DNA of 64,000 nt from Chitinophagaceae bacterium (GCA_016710745.1 JADJVB010000010.1:1302001-1366000), one strand, 5' to 3'; shown: positions 53,346 through 63,465, counted from the first letter of the stretch. The notes: a model not told the origin generated them from the letters alone. Program-made: numbers and translations.

Positions 53346-56300
53346 ATGAAGAAAATTTTATTAATACCAATCGTTCTGTTACTGGCCATAACCAGCTATG
53401 CGCAGTTGAATAACAGCTGGATTGATTACAGTAAGACATATTATAAATTCAAGCTGGCAAACGATACGTTAACCCGTATACCACAACCCGTTTTGGTGGC
53501 AGCAGGATTGGGGTCTGTGCCTGCCGAAAATTTTCAGTTGTGGCGAAATGGAAAACAGGTCAGGTTATATACGTCCATACCCACTGGTATTTTGGGCAGC
53601 AGCGATTATATAGAGTTTTGGGGCCTGATGAACGATGGCAAGCCTGATCAAAACCTTTACCGCAATCCAGATTATCAATTGAACGATGTTTATAGTCTGG
53701 AAACAGATACGTCAACTTATTTCCTGACGGTTAACCCGGCCGGGGGAAACCTGAGGTACCTTACACAAACAAATAATACTGCCGGCAATACCTTGCCGGC
53801 CGATCCTTATTTTATGCGCCGCATAGAAGTAAACTACAGAAATCAGATAAACCGCGGTTATGCTGCGGTTATCGGGGAATTTGTTTATTCCTCATCGTAT
53901 GATATAGGAGAAGGGTGGACGAGTAATAACGCTGTGCCCGGCGGCTCCGCTTCGAGGGACCTGAGTGGGATGAACCGTTACGCGGCAGGTCCACCAAACA
54001 GTGTCATGTTCACCGTGAGTGCAGCGGGAAATGCCTTGAATCCCAGGGAACTTGTGGCTAAGTTTTATAACACCGTTATTTTGGGCCCGCCAACCGCTAA
54101 TACTGCTCCAATGCCTTACTTTAATTATCGTAGGGACACGGTTAGGAATTTGCCACTATCCTTGTTAATCAGCCCCTCCAATTTGCCCGTGAGTGTAAAT
54201 GGCAATTCAACCAACGTTAACGACCGAATTGTAGTGGCCAGATTTTCGGTAACTTATCCGGCAACTTTTAATTTTAATAACGAAAAGAATTTTTATTTCG
54301 AATTAAAGGATAATGTGTTGGGCAATTACCTGGTGATAAACAATTTTAATACGAATGGTATTGCGCCGATTTTGTACGACTATAATAATTCAAAAAGAAT
54401 TATTGGCGATATCAGTACACCCGGACAGGTAAAATTTGCTTTAATTCCTTCGTTGGATACCTTACGTAAGTTTAACCTGATGAGTGCCGATGCATCTAAT
54501 GTAAGTATAGTATCATCGCTTAGTTCAAAAACATTCAAAAATTTTGCGCTGGCTGCCAACCAGGGTGATTATCTCATCATCAGTAATCCTGCCCTGTACA
54601 ACAATGGCTCTGGCGTAAATAATGTTGAATTGTACAGGCAATACCGTAGTTCAACTCCAGGTGGAAGTTTCAACGGAAAAATTTATGATATCGACGAACT
54701 CAATGACCAATTCGCATTTGGTATTAAAAAACATCCTTCGGCCATCCGTGATTTTATACAATATGCCAGTCAGCAATTCAGTGCCACACCCAAGTATGTT
54801 TTTATCATTGGGCATGGAGTAAGTTATATGGACTACAGAAATAATGAGGACAACCCCGTTGCGGATAACTTAGACCTGGTTCAAACCTTTGGCTGGCCCG
54901 CATCTGATGTGTTACTGTCCTGTCCTCCCGGAACAAATGTGCCGGCCATTCCAATCGGCAGGCTTGGTGCCATAAATGGAACAGAGGTTGGTGTGTACCT
55001 GAACAAAATGATCGAGTACGAACAGGTTCAAAACTCGCCCTCGCATTCAATCAACGACAAGGCCTGGATGAAAAATTTCCTGCATACCATCGGTGGATCG
55101 GATAGTATTGAAAACGCTCAGTTTGCCGTGTATATGAATGGCTATAAAAGTATCGTTCAGGATACACTGATTGGTGCCCGAGTGGAAACCTTTGCTAAAA
55201 CGTCGGTGGCGGCCATTGAGCAGCAACAAAGCCAGCGCATAGCCGAGTTATTCCAGGAAGGCCTGAGTTATGTAAAATATTTTGGTCACTCTTCGGCCAA
55301 TGAACTGGCCATCAATTTAAACTATCCCGAAAATTATCAGAATGCCGGCAAATACCCCTTTATGCATGTGAGTGGATGCACGGTTGGTAATTTTTTCAAC
55401 TTTAATGTAAACCGGGTTAATGGATACGGCGGCATGTCACTGTCCGAAAAATATGTACTGCTCGACCGGAAGGGAGCCATCGGATTTCTGGGCAGTACCC
55501 ATTTTGGTATTGCACCCTTTCTGAATTTTTATAATACCAAGTATCACCAGTTAATGGGTTCCAGTATGTATGGTTCCAGCGTTGGTAATATCATTAAAGC
55601 CAACCTCCAGTTTCTGGGGGGTAACCCGTCTACCCTCGACTTTTATACCCGCATGCACCTTGAGGAAATTAACCTCCATGGCGATCCTGCTTTACGATTG
55701 AATAATTTTGCCTTACCGGATTATGCGATCGAAGAACAATTGGTAAAATTTACGCCTAATATTATAACCGTTGCCGATCAAAACTTTAAATTGGATGTAA
55801 AGATGATCAACCTGGGCAGAGCCATTACCGATTCCATCAGGGTCAGCATCAAACAAAAGCTGCCAAATGATTCTATCCGGGTTCTGTATGACAAAATAAT
55901 ACCGGCCATTTTTTACATGGATAGTGTAAGCCTGATAGTACCCATCAACCCGGTTACTGATAAAGGGCTAAACAGGATATTGGTTTCACTGGATGTAGAT
56001 GGCCGGGTAAACGAATTATCCGAATCCAACAACGACCTGGTAAAAGAATTTTATATTTTTGAAGATGAGTTGCGTCCGATCTCACCGTATAATTATTCAA
56101 TTGTTAACAGTCAAAATATAACCTATTTTGCCAGTACGGCAAATCCTTTAAGCGGTCAGCGTGACTATGTGATGGAAATTGATACCACCGAACTGTATAA
56201 TTCGGCATACAAAAAAATAATCAACGTATCCGGATTAGGTGGTATTGTGGAATTCAGACCCGGAAATATCACGTTTACCGACAGTACTGTTTACTACTGG

Positions 56301-58424
56301 AGAACGGCTACCGTTCCGCCTCCGGGCAGCAATTATATCTGGAACAGTCATTCCTTTGTTTATTTGTCCAACAGTACAGCAGGATTTAACCAGTCGCATT
56401 CATTTCAGCATCAAAAATCTACTTTAACTGATATGAATTATGCAGCAAATAATAAATGGAAATTTAATTCTTCCAATAAAGCTATTAAAATCAAGAACGG
56501 TGTTTTCCCAACGGCAGCAAGAGATGCCCAGGATTTTGCGGTTGAAATTGATGGCGCAAATAATATTATCAGTTCCTGCGGTATTTCGGCTATTATGTTC
56601 AATGTATTTAGTCCGTTTGATATGTTGCCCTGGCAAAACGTTTATCCGGGAACAGGGTTATATGGCAGTGATAACGTATGTGGTCCTACCCGCAGGTGGA
56701 ATTTTCAGTACAATGTATTAACACAGGCCAAACGTATTGCTGCGGTTAACTTTTTAGATCTGGTGCCCGCAGGATATTATGTAACGGCCAGGTATACGTC
56801 TGGTACAGTAACCACTACCAATACTTATGCCGATGTGTGGATGGGAGATACGGCTGTTTTGGGAAGCGGCAATTCGCTTTACCACAGGCTTAAAGATGCC
56901 GGTTTTAATGATATTGATTCGTTTAACCGGCCAAGGGCATTCAATTTTATTTATAAAAAACAGGATGCTTCGTTTACACCTGCTTTTGCTTTTTCCGAAG
57001 GCATTTTCGACAAAGTGGTTTTGAATACATTGGCACCTACTATCAAGAGTGCAGGCACAATAACATCACCACTTTATGGCCCGGCCAGAAGCTGGAGTCA
57101 GTTTCATTGGAGAGGCGCAAGAGAAGAAGCGGCGGCGGGAGATTCGGTTTTCTTTAATGTGATAGGCGTTACAGCCGGCGGTGTTGAAACAAGTTTATTC
57201 ACAATAGATTCAACCAACAAGGATGTAGATATTTCATCTATCAATGCTGCTCAATATCCATATCTCAAACTAAAAATGTATACCCGTGATACAATTCAGG
57301 GTACACCCTATCAGTTGAGATACTGGAGAGTTAACGGAGATTATGTACCCGAAGGCGCTGTGGCTCCCAATATTCTTTTTGCCATGCAGGATTCGGCCGA
57401 TCAGGGAGAAATCGTTAATATTAAACTGGCCTTTAAAAATATCAGCGGCACTGCTTTTTCCGACAGTATGAAAATTAATTTCAGTATTACCAACCGGAAT
57501 AATAATAGCACACCGGTAATCTTACCAAAAGGTAAAGTGCTGGTAGCCGGTGATACCCTGGTTATTAATTACCAACTGGATACCCGTAACTATCCCGGTA
57601 ACAATACGATTTCTATTGATGTTAATCCCAACAACGATCAATTAGAACAAACCCATTTTAATAATGTATTGTTCAAGGGATTGTATGTAAAAGCCGACAA
57701 TTTTAATCCATTGCTTGATGTAACTTTCGATGGTGTACACATTTTGAATAAAGATATTGTTTCGGCCAAGCCCCACATCCTGGTTAACCTTAAAGATGAA
57801 AGCCGCTTCCTGGCTTTAAGCGATACTGCTTATATTAAAGTACAGGTGCGCTTCCCGGATCTGTCGTTGCGTACCTACTATTTTGGCGACTCCATGCGGT
57901 TCACACCGGCCAATCTATCATCGGGAAATAACACAGCCACCATCGATTTCCTGCCTTATTTCCCGCAGGAAGGTGAATACGAGCTGATCGTTTCGGGCAG
58001 GGATGTGGTTGGCAATACGGCAGGTGCTATTGAGTATCATGTTAGCTTTACCGTTATTACCAAAAACATGATATCCAATCTGCTTAATTACCCTAATCCG
58101 TTTACCACGTCTACCGCCTTTGTATTTTACATTACCGGCAGCGAAGTGCCGCAGAATATGCGGATACAGATCATGACCATAACCGGTAAAGTGGTCAGGG
58201 AAATTACAAAAGATGAACTGGGGCCGTTGCATGTGGGCCGTAATATAACCGAGTACCGATGGGATGGCACCGATACCTATGGCGATAAATTGGCCAATGG
58301 GGTGTACCTGTACCGTGTCATCACCAATTTAAACGGGAAGTCGCTCGATCAGTATAAAACACCGGGAGAGGATACCGACAAGTACTTTAACAAAGGGTAC
58401 GGAAAAATGGTGCTTATCCGATAA
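53346..58424 (+). CDS. gingipain-like C25 peptidase, type IX sortase PorU2-like
   Basis: 1692 residues. Signal peptide 1-20 (ITSYAQ). The peptidase C25 domain (about 430-790) has FIIGHGVSYMDYRNNED, catalytic His648 in YFGHSSANELAIN and Cys678 in HVSGCTVGNFFNF, matching the His-Cys dyad of PorU/gingipains. Later regions (about 800-900, 1330-1430) look like CARDB/Ig-type beta domains, and a C-terminal FlgD-like or T9SS sorting domain closes the chain (NYPNPFTTSTAFVF, GVYLYRV). It probably processes or anchors T9SS cargo. Three repeats of beta domains precede the end. Confidence 0.88.
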   Translation: MKKILLIPIVLLLAITSYAQLNNSWIDYSKTYYKFKLANDTLTRIPQPVLVAAGLGSVPAENFQLWRNGKQVRLYTSIPTGILGSSDYIEFWGLMNDGKPDQNLYRNPDYQLNDVYSLETDTSTYFLTVNPAGGNLRYLTQTNNTAGNTLPADPYFMRRIEVNYRNQINRGYAAVIGEFVYSSSYDIGEGWTSNNAVPGGSASRDLSGMNRYAAGPPNSVMFTVSAAGNALNPRELVAKFYNTVILGPPTANTAPMPYFNYRRDTVRNLPLSLLISPSNLPVSVNGNSTNVNDRIVVARFSVTYPATFNFNNEKNFYFELKDNVLGNYLVINNFNTNGIAPILYDYNNSKRIIGDISTPGQVKFALIPSLDTLRKFNLMSADASNVSIVSSLSSKTFKNFALAANQGDYLIISNPALYNNGSGVNNVELYRQYRSSTPGGSFNGKIYDIDELNDQFAFGIKKHPSAIRDFIQYASQQFSATPKYVFIIGHGVSYMDYRNNEDNPVADNLDLVQTFGWPASDVLLSCPPGTNVPAIPIGRLGAINGTEVGVYLNKMIEYEQVQNSPSHSINDKAWMKNFLHTIGGSDSIENAQFAVYMNGYKSIVQDTLIGARVETFAKTSVAAIEQQQSQRIAELFQEGLSYVKYFGHSSANELAINLNYPENYQNAGKYPFMHVSGCTVGNFFNFNVNRVNGYGGMSLSEKYVLLDRKGAIGFLGSTHFGIAPFLNFYNTKYHQLMGSSMYGSSVGNIIKANLQFLGGNPSTLDFYTRMHLEEINLHGDPALRLNNFALPDYAIEEQLVKFTPNIITVADQNFKLDVKMINLGRAITDSIRVSIKQKLPNDSIRVLYDKIIPAIFYMDSVSLIVPINPVTDKGLNRILVSLDVDGRVNELSESNNDLVKEFYIFEDELRPISPYNYSIVNSQNITYFASTANPLSGQRDYVMEIDTTELYNSAYKKIINVSGLGGIVEFRPGNITFTDSTVYYWRTATVPPPGSNYIWNSHSFVYLSNSTAGFNQSHSFQHQKSTLTDMNYAANNKWKFNSSNKAIKIKNGVFPTAARDAQDFAVEIDGANNIISSCGISAIMFNVFSPFDMLPWQNVYPGTGLYGSDNVCGPTRRWNFQYNVLTQAKRIAAVNFLDLVPAGYYVTARYTSGTVTTTNTYADVWMGDTAVLGSGNSLYHRLKDAGFNDIDSFNRPRAFNFIYKKQDASFTPAFAFSEGIFDKVVLNTLAPTIKSAGTITSPLYGPARSWSQFHWRGAREEAAAGDSVFFNVIGVTAGGVETSLFTIDSTNKDVDISSINAAQYPYLKLKMYTRDTIQGTPYQLRYWRVNGDYVPEGAVAPNILFAMQDSADQGEIVNIKLAFKNISGTAFSDSMKINFSITNRNNNSTPVILPKGKVLVAGDTLVINYQLDTRNYPGNNTISIDVNPNNDQLEQTHFNNVLFKGLYVKADNFNPLLDVTFDGVHILNKDIVSAKPHILVNLKDESRFLALSDTAYIKVQVRFPDLSLRTYYFGDSMRFTPANLSSGNNTATIDFLPYFPQEGEYELIVSGRDVVGNTAGAIEYHVSFTVITKNMISNLLNYPNPFTTSTAFVFYITGSEVPQNMRIQIMTITGKVVREITKDELGPLHVGRNITEYRWDGTDTYGDKLANGVYLYRVITNLNGKSLDQYKTPGEDTDKYFNKGYGKMVLIR

Positions 58425-58445
58425 AGATAATTTCAACTTATTTGT

Positions 58446-58475
58446 AAGGCTGTCCAACGGACAGCCTTTTTTTAT
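58446..58475 (+). terminator. Rho-independent terminator after porU2
   Basis: AAGGCTGTCC / GGACAGCCTT stem, three-base loop and T-run. Confidence 0.9.
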
Positions 58476-58583
58476 TTCTTTTTTGTGACGACAGAAACCT
58501 AAATGCTGCTGCCGGCAACTTGTTTAGGTTGATTTCAAAACCGGGTTTGGGAGCTTTGCGGTAATTGTTTAATTTAACCATGT

Positions 58584-58591
58584 TACCTTTG
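58584..58591 (+). promoter_or_regulatory. TAnnTTTG -7 box before hscA
   Basis: TACCTTTG, 21 bases before the ATG at 58613. It overlaps an upstream open frame, showing the start is 58613, not 58565. Confidence 0.6.
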
Positions 58592-58612
58592 CCGTCAATA
58601 AAAACGAAGAGT

Positions 58613-60499
58613 ATGGCCAAAATAGCGATCAATATAGCCACGGGCAGTTTGCAACAGGAGGAGATCATTGTTGGAATAGATTTGGGAACCACCAACAGCC
58701 TGGTGGCCATTATTCACCCGGAGAGTAAAAGGCCGGTTGCTTTAAAAGAGCACGACAAACGCCCGCTGGTTCCCTCCGTTATTCATTTTGGCGACAATGG
58801 ACAGATCACCGTAGGAGAAGAAGCCAAACAATACCTGGTTACTGATCCGGCCAACACCATATTTTCGGCCAAGCGCCTGATGGGTAAAACATACCATGAT
58901 GTTAAAAGCAATGCCGGCGCATTAGCTTATAAGATCATTGATGGTGCAGCGGCAACTGCCAATGAAAATAAATTGGTTAAGGTTCAGGTGGGAGAAACCT
59001 TTTACTCGGCTGTGGACCTGTCTTCCCTGATTTTGAAAGAATTGAAAAAGCAGGCCGAACATATCCTCAAAACGCCGGTAACCAAAGCCGTTATTACCGT
59101 ACCGGCTTATTTTAATGATGCCCAGCGGCAGGCTACCCGTGATGCGGGTAAACTGGCCGGATTGGATGTGTTACGCATCATCAACGAACCTACAGCGGCG
59201 AGCCTGGCTTACGGATTCGGGGCCCCCTCTAACTCCCCCAAAGGGGGAGGACAAGCAACCACAGCGAAAACAATTGCTGTATATGACCTGGGAGGCGGCA
59301 CATTTGATATTTCCATTTTGAATATCAGCGATGGTATTTTTGAAGTATTGTCGACCCATGGCGATACCTACCTCGGCGGCGATGACCTTGATGCGGCGGT
59401 TACTGAATACTGGATCGGGGAATACAAGTTTGCCGGCGACGAATTGAAACATAGGCAGGTGCTGCGTTTAAAAGCTGAAGAAGCCAAAAAATACCTGACC
59501 GCCAATGAACTTTTCGAATCGGTTTATGAGGGCGTGCCTGTTTCTCTTACCAGGGAAAAATTCAACGAACTGATAAAACCGATTGTAGAAAAAACAATTG
59601 GTTCCTGCCGCAATGCTTTGAAAGACGCGGGGTTAAAAACAGCAGAAGTTGATGAGATCGTAATGGTTGGTGGAAGCACCAGGGTGCCCCTGGTTAAAAA
59701 AATGGTCAGCGAATTCTTTGGAAAAAATTTAAATGATACCGTTGACCCGGACGAAGTGGTTGCGCTGGGTGCTGCCATCCAGGCCGATATTTTAGCGGGC
59801 AATACCACGAATCTTTTATTGCTGGATGTAACGCCGCTTTCGCTGGGCCTCGAAACCATGGGAGGGTTGATGGATGTATTGTTACCCCGCAATTCGAAAA
59901 TACCCACCCGGGCCAGCCGGCAATATACCACCTACAAGGACGGGCAGGGGAGTATGAAGATCGCCGTGTACCAGGGCGAACGGGATATGGTAAAAGACAA
60001 CCGCCGCCTCGCCGAGTTTAACTTAACCGGTATACCGGGTATGCCGGCCGGTATGCCCAAGGTGGAGATCAGTTTTTTAATAAATGCTGATGGTATTCTG
60101 GTGGTGAATGCGAAGGAACTGCGCAGCGGTATTGAACAATCCATAGAAGTGAAACCACAATATGGATTAACCGACGAAGAGGGAGAAAAAATGCTGCTCG
60201 ATTCGATGGAGCATGCAAAAGAGGATATAGGCCGGCGGGCCCTTACCGAGGCTAAAACCGAAGCGGAACAATTATTGCAAACCACCGAGAAATTTCTGCA
60301 AAAGAATTTTACATTGGTAACACCCGACGAAGTATCAGCTACCTCGCTGGCCATGCAGGCGCTGCAGTTGTCGCTCGAACTGAACGATAAAAATCTGATT
60401 CAAACAAAAACGGAGGAACTCAACGATATTTCACGCCCCTATGCCGAGCGTGTTATGGACCAGGCGGTGAGTAAAGCGATGGCTGGCAAAAAAATATGA
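58613..60499 (+). CDS. hscA: Hsp70 chaperone, HscA-like, with an in-frame palindrome insertion
   Basis: 628 residues from the ATG at 58613. Nucleotide-binding domain: IIVGIDLGTTNSLVAII, TVPAYFNDAQRQATRDAGKL, INEPTAASLAYGFG, then YDLGGGTFDISIL. Substrate domain (about 390-510): LSLGLETMGGLMDVLLPRN, LLLDVTPLSLG. The start IATGSLQQEEI and short C-terminus fit HscA (Fe-S cluster assembly) better than DnaK, but no isc genes are near. A loop at residues 204-218 (about) is encoded by a palindrome (59233-59249) absent from other family members known to me. Confidence 0.88.
   Translation: MAKIAINIATGSLQQEEIIVGIDLGTTNSLVAIIHPESKRPVALKEHDKRPLVPSVIHFGDNGQITVGEEAKQYLVTDPANTIFSAKRLMGKTYHDVKSNAGALAYKIIDGAAATANENKLVKVQVGETFYSAVDLSSLILKELKKQAEHILKTPVTKAVITVPAYFNDAQRQATRDAGKLAGLDVLRIINEPTAASLAYGFGAPSNSPKGGGQATTAKTIAVYDLGGGTFDISILNISDGIFEVLSTHGDTYLGGDDLDAAVTEYWIGEYKFAGDELKHRQVLRLKAEEAKKYLTANELFESVYEGVPVSLTREKFNELIKPIVEKTIGSCRNALKDAGLKTAEVDEIVMVGGSTRVPLVKKMVSEFFGKNLNDTVDPDEVVALGAAIQADILAGNTTNLLLLDVTPLSLGLETMGGLMDVLLPRNSKIPTRASRQYTTYKDGQGSMKIAVYQGERDMVKDNRRLAEFNLTGIPGMPAGMPKVEISFLINADGILVVNAKELRSGIEQSIEVKPQYGLTDEEGEKMLLDSMEHAKEDIGRRALTEAKTEAEQLLQTTEKFLQKNFTLVTPDEVSATSLAMQALQLSLELNDKNLIQTKTEELNDISRPYAERVMDQAVSKAMAGKKI
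59233..59249. repeat. palindrome CTCCCCCAAAGGGGGAG inside hscA
   Basis: 7-bp arms with a 3-base loop, inside a C-rich/G-rich block CCCCCTCTAACTCCCCC. It resembles short REP-like palindromes found between genes in Bacteroidota, here within a coding frame and adding a PSNSPKGGGQ-type loop. Confidence 0.6.
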
Positions 60500-60523
60500 C
60501 CTTCACGTAATTAAACAGTGGCG

Positions 60524-61654
60524 ATGAAAACAGGCAGGTTGTTTTTGGATAAAAAAATGCTGGCAGCCGCGATCATTTATTTTTCGGTTGGTGCGTGGTT
60601 ATTGTTCAGGTTGGGTATCAATACCGGTGGAGAAGCCCAAAAATTTATTGACAACGCCAACCGGATGATCAACGGTGAGGCATTTTTTAATGGTTCGTTT
60701 GGTTATTTTTATATCGCGTACACGGGGTTGGTTGCCTTTTTTATCAAGCTTTCTGTGAACCTGGTTTTTGTTGGTTTTATGCAGCTGGTTTTGTCCTTCC
60801 TCGCTGGCCTGTGTTTGTATAAAATAATTTTGCGGTTTTCATCTAATACCAGGATTGCATTTTTATTTTTTATTGTTTACCTGTTCTGTTACCCGGTTCA
60901 AAAATGGAATTTTTATGTATACTCCGAAAGTTTGCATATCAGCTTCCTCGTTATTGGCAGTTATCTTTTTTTAAGCTGGTTGTGCGATAAAAAATTGATC
61001 AGCCTGCTGCTGTTAGGCCCGGTGTTGTTATTTGTTTTGTTTTCGAGGCCGGTTGGTTTGATCTTTTGCATGTCGCTGTTGGTGGTGCTGCTGGTCTGGC
61101 TTTATCAACAAAAAAAACGGGTTTTGTTTTTCCTGGCCGCGGGTATAACCCTTGTGTCACTGATCCTGATACTCAATTCACCGTATACTGCATTTATTAA
61201 CCCCGATTCGATCAGGCGGATGGAGATCATTTGCCAGGTACCCGAAATAAGTGATTCAGCAGTTTACCACGAATATAACCGCGAAGGATTATACCAGGCA
61301 TTTGCGGTTATTAAAAACGAAGTAGGACTGGGTAATTTTTTTAAAGCCGGGTTTAAAAAACTGGGCTATTTTTTTGGCCTGGTTCGCAATTATTACAGCT
61401 GGTACCATAACCTGTTGCTGATTGTGTTTACGGTTTTGTATCCCTTCGCTTTGATCGGGATTTTTTCAAAACCGGGTGCATTATTCTACTATCCAAAACT
61501 GCTTGCCATCTGCTACCTGTTATTTACTGCGATTGGTATTTTCTTTACCTGCGATGAGTGGAGTAACCGGTTTATTGGTCCGGCTTTTCCATTTATTTTG
61601 ATTTTGGCGGCTGGGGGTGTTTTTGCTTTGTATAAGAAGAAGAAAAACGTGTAA
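60524..61654 (+). CDS. polytopic membrane protein, possibly a glycosyltransferase-like (ArnT/PMT-style) protein
   Basis: 376 residues from the ATG at 60524. About nine to eleven membrane helices, beginning at about 15. After the first helix comes a luminal loop (GGEAQKFIDNANRMINGE) with an acidic residue, as in GT-C enzymes. The repeated FYVYSESLHISFLVIGSY and TCDEWSNRFIGPAFPFIL helices also resemble that group. No catalytic motif is certain, so this is a tentative call. A GT-C function would fit surface glycan assembly, with an acyltransferase beside it. Confidence 0.6.
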   Translation: MKTGRLFLDKKMLAAAIIYFSVGAWLLFRLGINTGGEAQKFIDNANRMINGEAFFNGSFGYFYIAYTGLVAFFIKLSVNLVFVGFMQLVLSFLAGLCLYKIILRFSSNTRIAFLFFIVYLFCYPVQKWNFYVYSESLHISFLVIGSYLFLSWLCDKKLISLLLLGPVLLFVLFSRPVGLIFCMSLLVVLLVWLYQQKKRVLFFLAAGITLVSLILILNSPYTAFINPDSIRRMEIICQVPEISDSAVYHEYNREGLYQAFAVIKNEVGLGNFFKAGFKKLGYFFGLVRNYYSWYHNLLLIVFTVLYPFALIGIFSKPGALFYYPKLLAICYLLFTAIGIFFTCDEWSNRFIGPAFPFILILAAGGVFALYKKKKNV

Positions 61655-61668
61655 ACTGGCCACCAGAC

Positions 61669-62784
61669 TTATTTATAACTAAACCGTTTTTTTATTTTTA
61701 TGATAGGCTTTTCGAAATACTCATAGCTTAAAATTGAAATTAAGAACGTAAGCAAAAAGCAAATCACATAGGCGGCAAATAATGAAACCTGACCTTTTAT
61801 GCCGCTAATACTGGCGAATAGGTTTTCGATTCTTGAAACCAGCAGGATCAATAAAAACCAGTGAAAAACATAGAGGCTGTATGATATTTTACCGGTGTAT
61901 ACAAGCCACTGGTTACTGAATATGTAATTTAGAAGTTTGTTATTCTTTTTTACGCCAAAATATAACCAGGTTGCAAAGTTTATACCGGCAAGCGTGCAGC
62001 CAAAATTTCTCATATAATACCCAGCTCGTTCAAAAGAATTGTCGGCGGTACCACAGACAATAAAAAGGAGCGACGATATAAAAAAGATAATCAAAACTTT
62101 TTTATTGGTTAACCATTTATATTTAAACCTTAGTAAACAATAAAGCAGGCCGCCGGCGGCGAAGGCATCTAATCGGCAAAATGTATTGTGAAAATAAGGG
62201 AAGGGGTGAAGTGATCCAACGTTATCGATATGAATATTGTAACCAATTCTGTATAGCAAAGAGAAAAGAAGGGTACTGATACACAAAATAATAAGTTGCC
62301 TGCTGTTTCTGCAAAACCAAACCAGTAACGGCCAAACAAGGTAAATCTGTTCATCAATGGCAAGCGACCAGGTATGGTTTAAATGGCCTGCGGGTGGTAG
62401 TCCGGCATTAATGAAATACCAATTTTGCGTATAAGTAAGGAAGTATAAAAAATTTGATTTGAAATACGAGTAATACTGTGGATTGCTGGTAATAAAAAAA
62501 ATATAAACCGTAAAAAGAAAAATCAATAAATAATATAACGGGAATATTCTCAATATTCTTCGCATGTAAAATTTCTTAAAGTACCTGGGGTCTTCTTTGG
62601 TTTCAATGAGAATTCCGGTTATGAGTAATCCTGATAAAGCAAATAAAAGGTCGATGCTTGTCCACAATACCGAAACATTTACAAAGGAACCGTAAAAGTG
62701 TTGTACCATCACCATTAAAATTCCAATAGCCCTTACCCCATCAAGGTTTATGTGATTGGTATTTGTGATTCTAAAATTTTTCAG
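61669..62784 (-). CDS. acyltransferase family 3 (OafA/YrhL-type) membrane protein
   Basis: About 371 residues if begun at CTG 62784. Coding continues upstream of ATG 62715 as HINLDGVRAIGILMVMVQHF, which carries the R-X10-H motif of acyltransferase-3 proteins. Without it the Arg is lost. No ATG precedes the in-frame stop, so the start is either non-ATG or damaged. About ten membrane helices follow (DLLFALSGLLITGIL, YMRRILRIFPLYYLLIFLF, LNHTWSLAIDEQIYLVWPLL). It adds acetyl or other acyl groups to surface polysaccharide. It lies 29 bp downstream of ribE on the same strand. Confidence 0.8.
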   Translation of the reverse strand: MKNFRITNTNHINLDGVRAIGILMVMVQHFYGSFVNVSVLWTSIDLLFALSGLLITGILIETKEDPRYFKKFYMRRILRIFPLYYLLIFLFTVYIFFITSNPQYYSYFKSNFLYFLTYTQNWYFINAGLPPAGHLNHTWSLAIDEQIYLVWPLLVWFCRNSRQLIILCISTLLFSLLYRIGYNIHIDNVGSLHPFPYFHNTFCRLDAFAAGGLLYCLLRFKYKWLTNKKVLIIFFISSLLFIVCGTADNSFERAGYYMRNFGCTLAGINFATWLYFGVKKNNKLLNYIFSNQWLVYTGKISYSLYVFHWFLLILLVSRIENLFASISGIKGQVSLFAAYVICFLLTFLISILSYEYFEKPIIKIKKRFSYK

Positions 62785-62813
62785 AAAATGGAATTTATAG
62801 CAGTCTTAAAATG

Positions 62814-63404
62814 TTATTTATTCAATTTCGCAATCCTCGCCACATATTTCCCAATCAAATCCCATTCAATATTTACGGTATCGCCTTTGGCTAAACCGTT
62901 CATATTGGTATGTTCAAACGTGTAAGGAATGATAGCCACCGTAAATTGATCATCGGTAATATTAAAACAGGTAAGGCTGATGCCATTTACAGTAACAGAA
63001 CCTTTTTCGATAACCAGGGCAGCGAATTGTTGTGGGAATGTGAATGAAAATTCCCAACTGCCGGCTTTTTCAACAACCTGGGTACATTGGGCGGTACAAT
63101 CAACATGGCCCTGTACAATATGCCCATCCAGCCGACCATTGAGCTGCATGCAGCGCTCGAGGTTTACGATGGTTTCCGGTTTCCAACTGCTGAGGTTGGT
63201 TTTGGATAGGGTTTCGGCAATGGCTGTAACCTGGTGCCTGGCCCCTTTAACTTCTTCCACGGTAAGGCAAACGCCGTTGTGGCTGAGGCTTTGGTCAACT
63301 CGTAGCTCCCCGGCCAGGGCCGATTCGATCCAAAAACTGGTGTTACCACCGGTAACGATCAACTCCTTAATAACCCCTGTATTTTCAACAATACCTGTAA
63401 ACAT
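62814..63404 (-). CDS. ribE: riboflavin synthase alpha chain
   Basis: 196 residues from the ATG at 63404. The two-fold repeat of lumazine-binding domains is visible: MFTGIVENTGVIKEL ... SLSHNGVCLTVEEV in the first and GRLDGHIVQGHVDCTAQC ... EKGSVTVNGISLTC in the second. It dismutates two 6,7-dimethyl-8-ribityllumazines to riboflavin. Length is normal. Confidence 0.95.
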   Translation of the reverse strand: MFTGIVENTGVIKELIVTGGNTSFWIESALAGELRVDQSLSHNGVCLTVEEVKGARHQVTAIAETLSKTNLSSWKPETIVNLERCMQLNGRLDGHIVQGHVDCTAQCTQVVEKAGSWEFSFTFPQQFAALVIEKGSVTVNGISLTCFNITDDQFTVAIIPYTFEHTNMNGLAKGDTVNIEWDLIGKYVARIAKLNK

Positions 63405-63457
63405 GGGCCAAATTTCGGATTTTGTTGCAAAGAATTTCATTATTTAATTATTTCTGC

Positions 63458-63465
63458 TATCTTTG
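63458..63465 (+). promoter_or_regulatory. TAnnTTTG -7 box before rpsU
   Basis: TATCTTTG, about 57 bases before the ATG. The leader ends in a strong Shine-Dalgarno. Confidence 0.65.
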
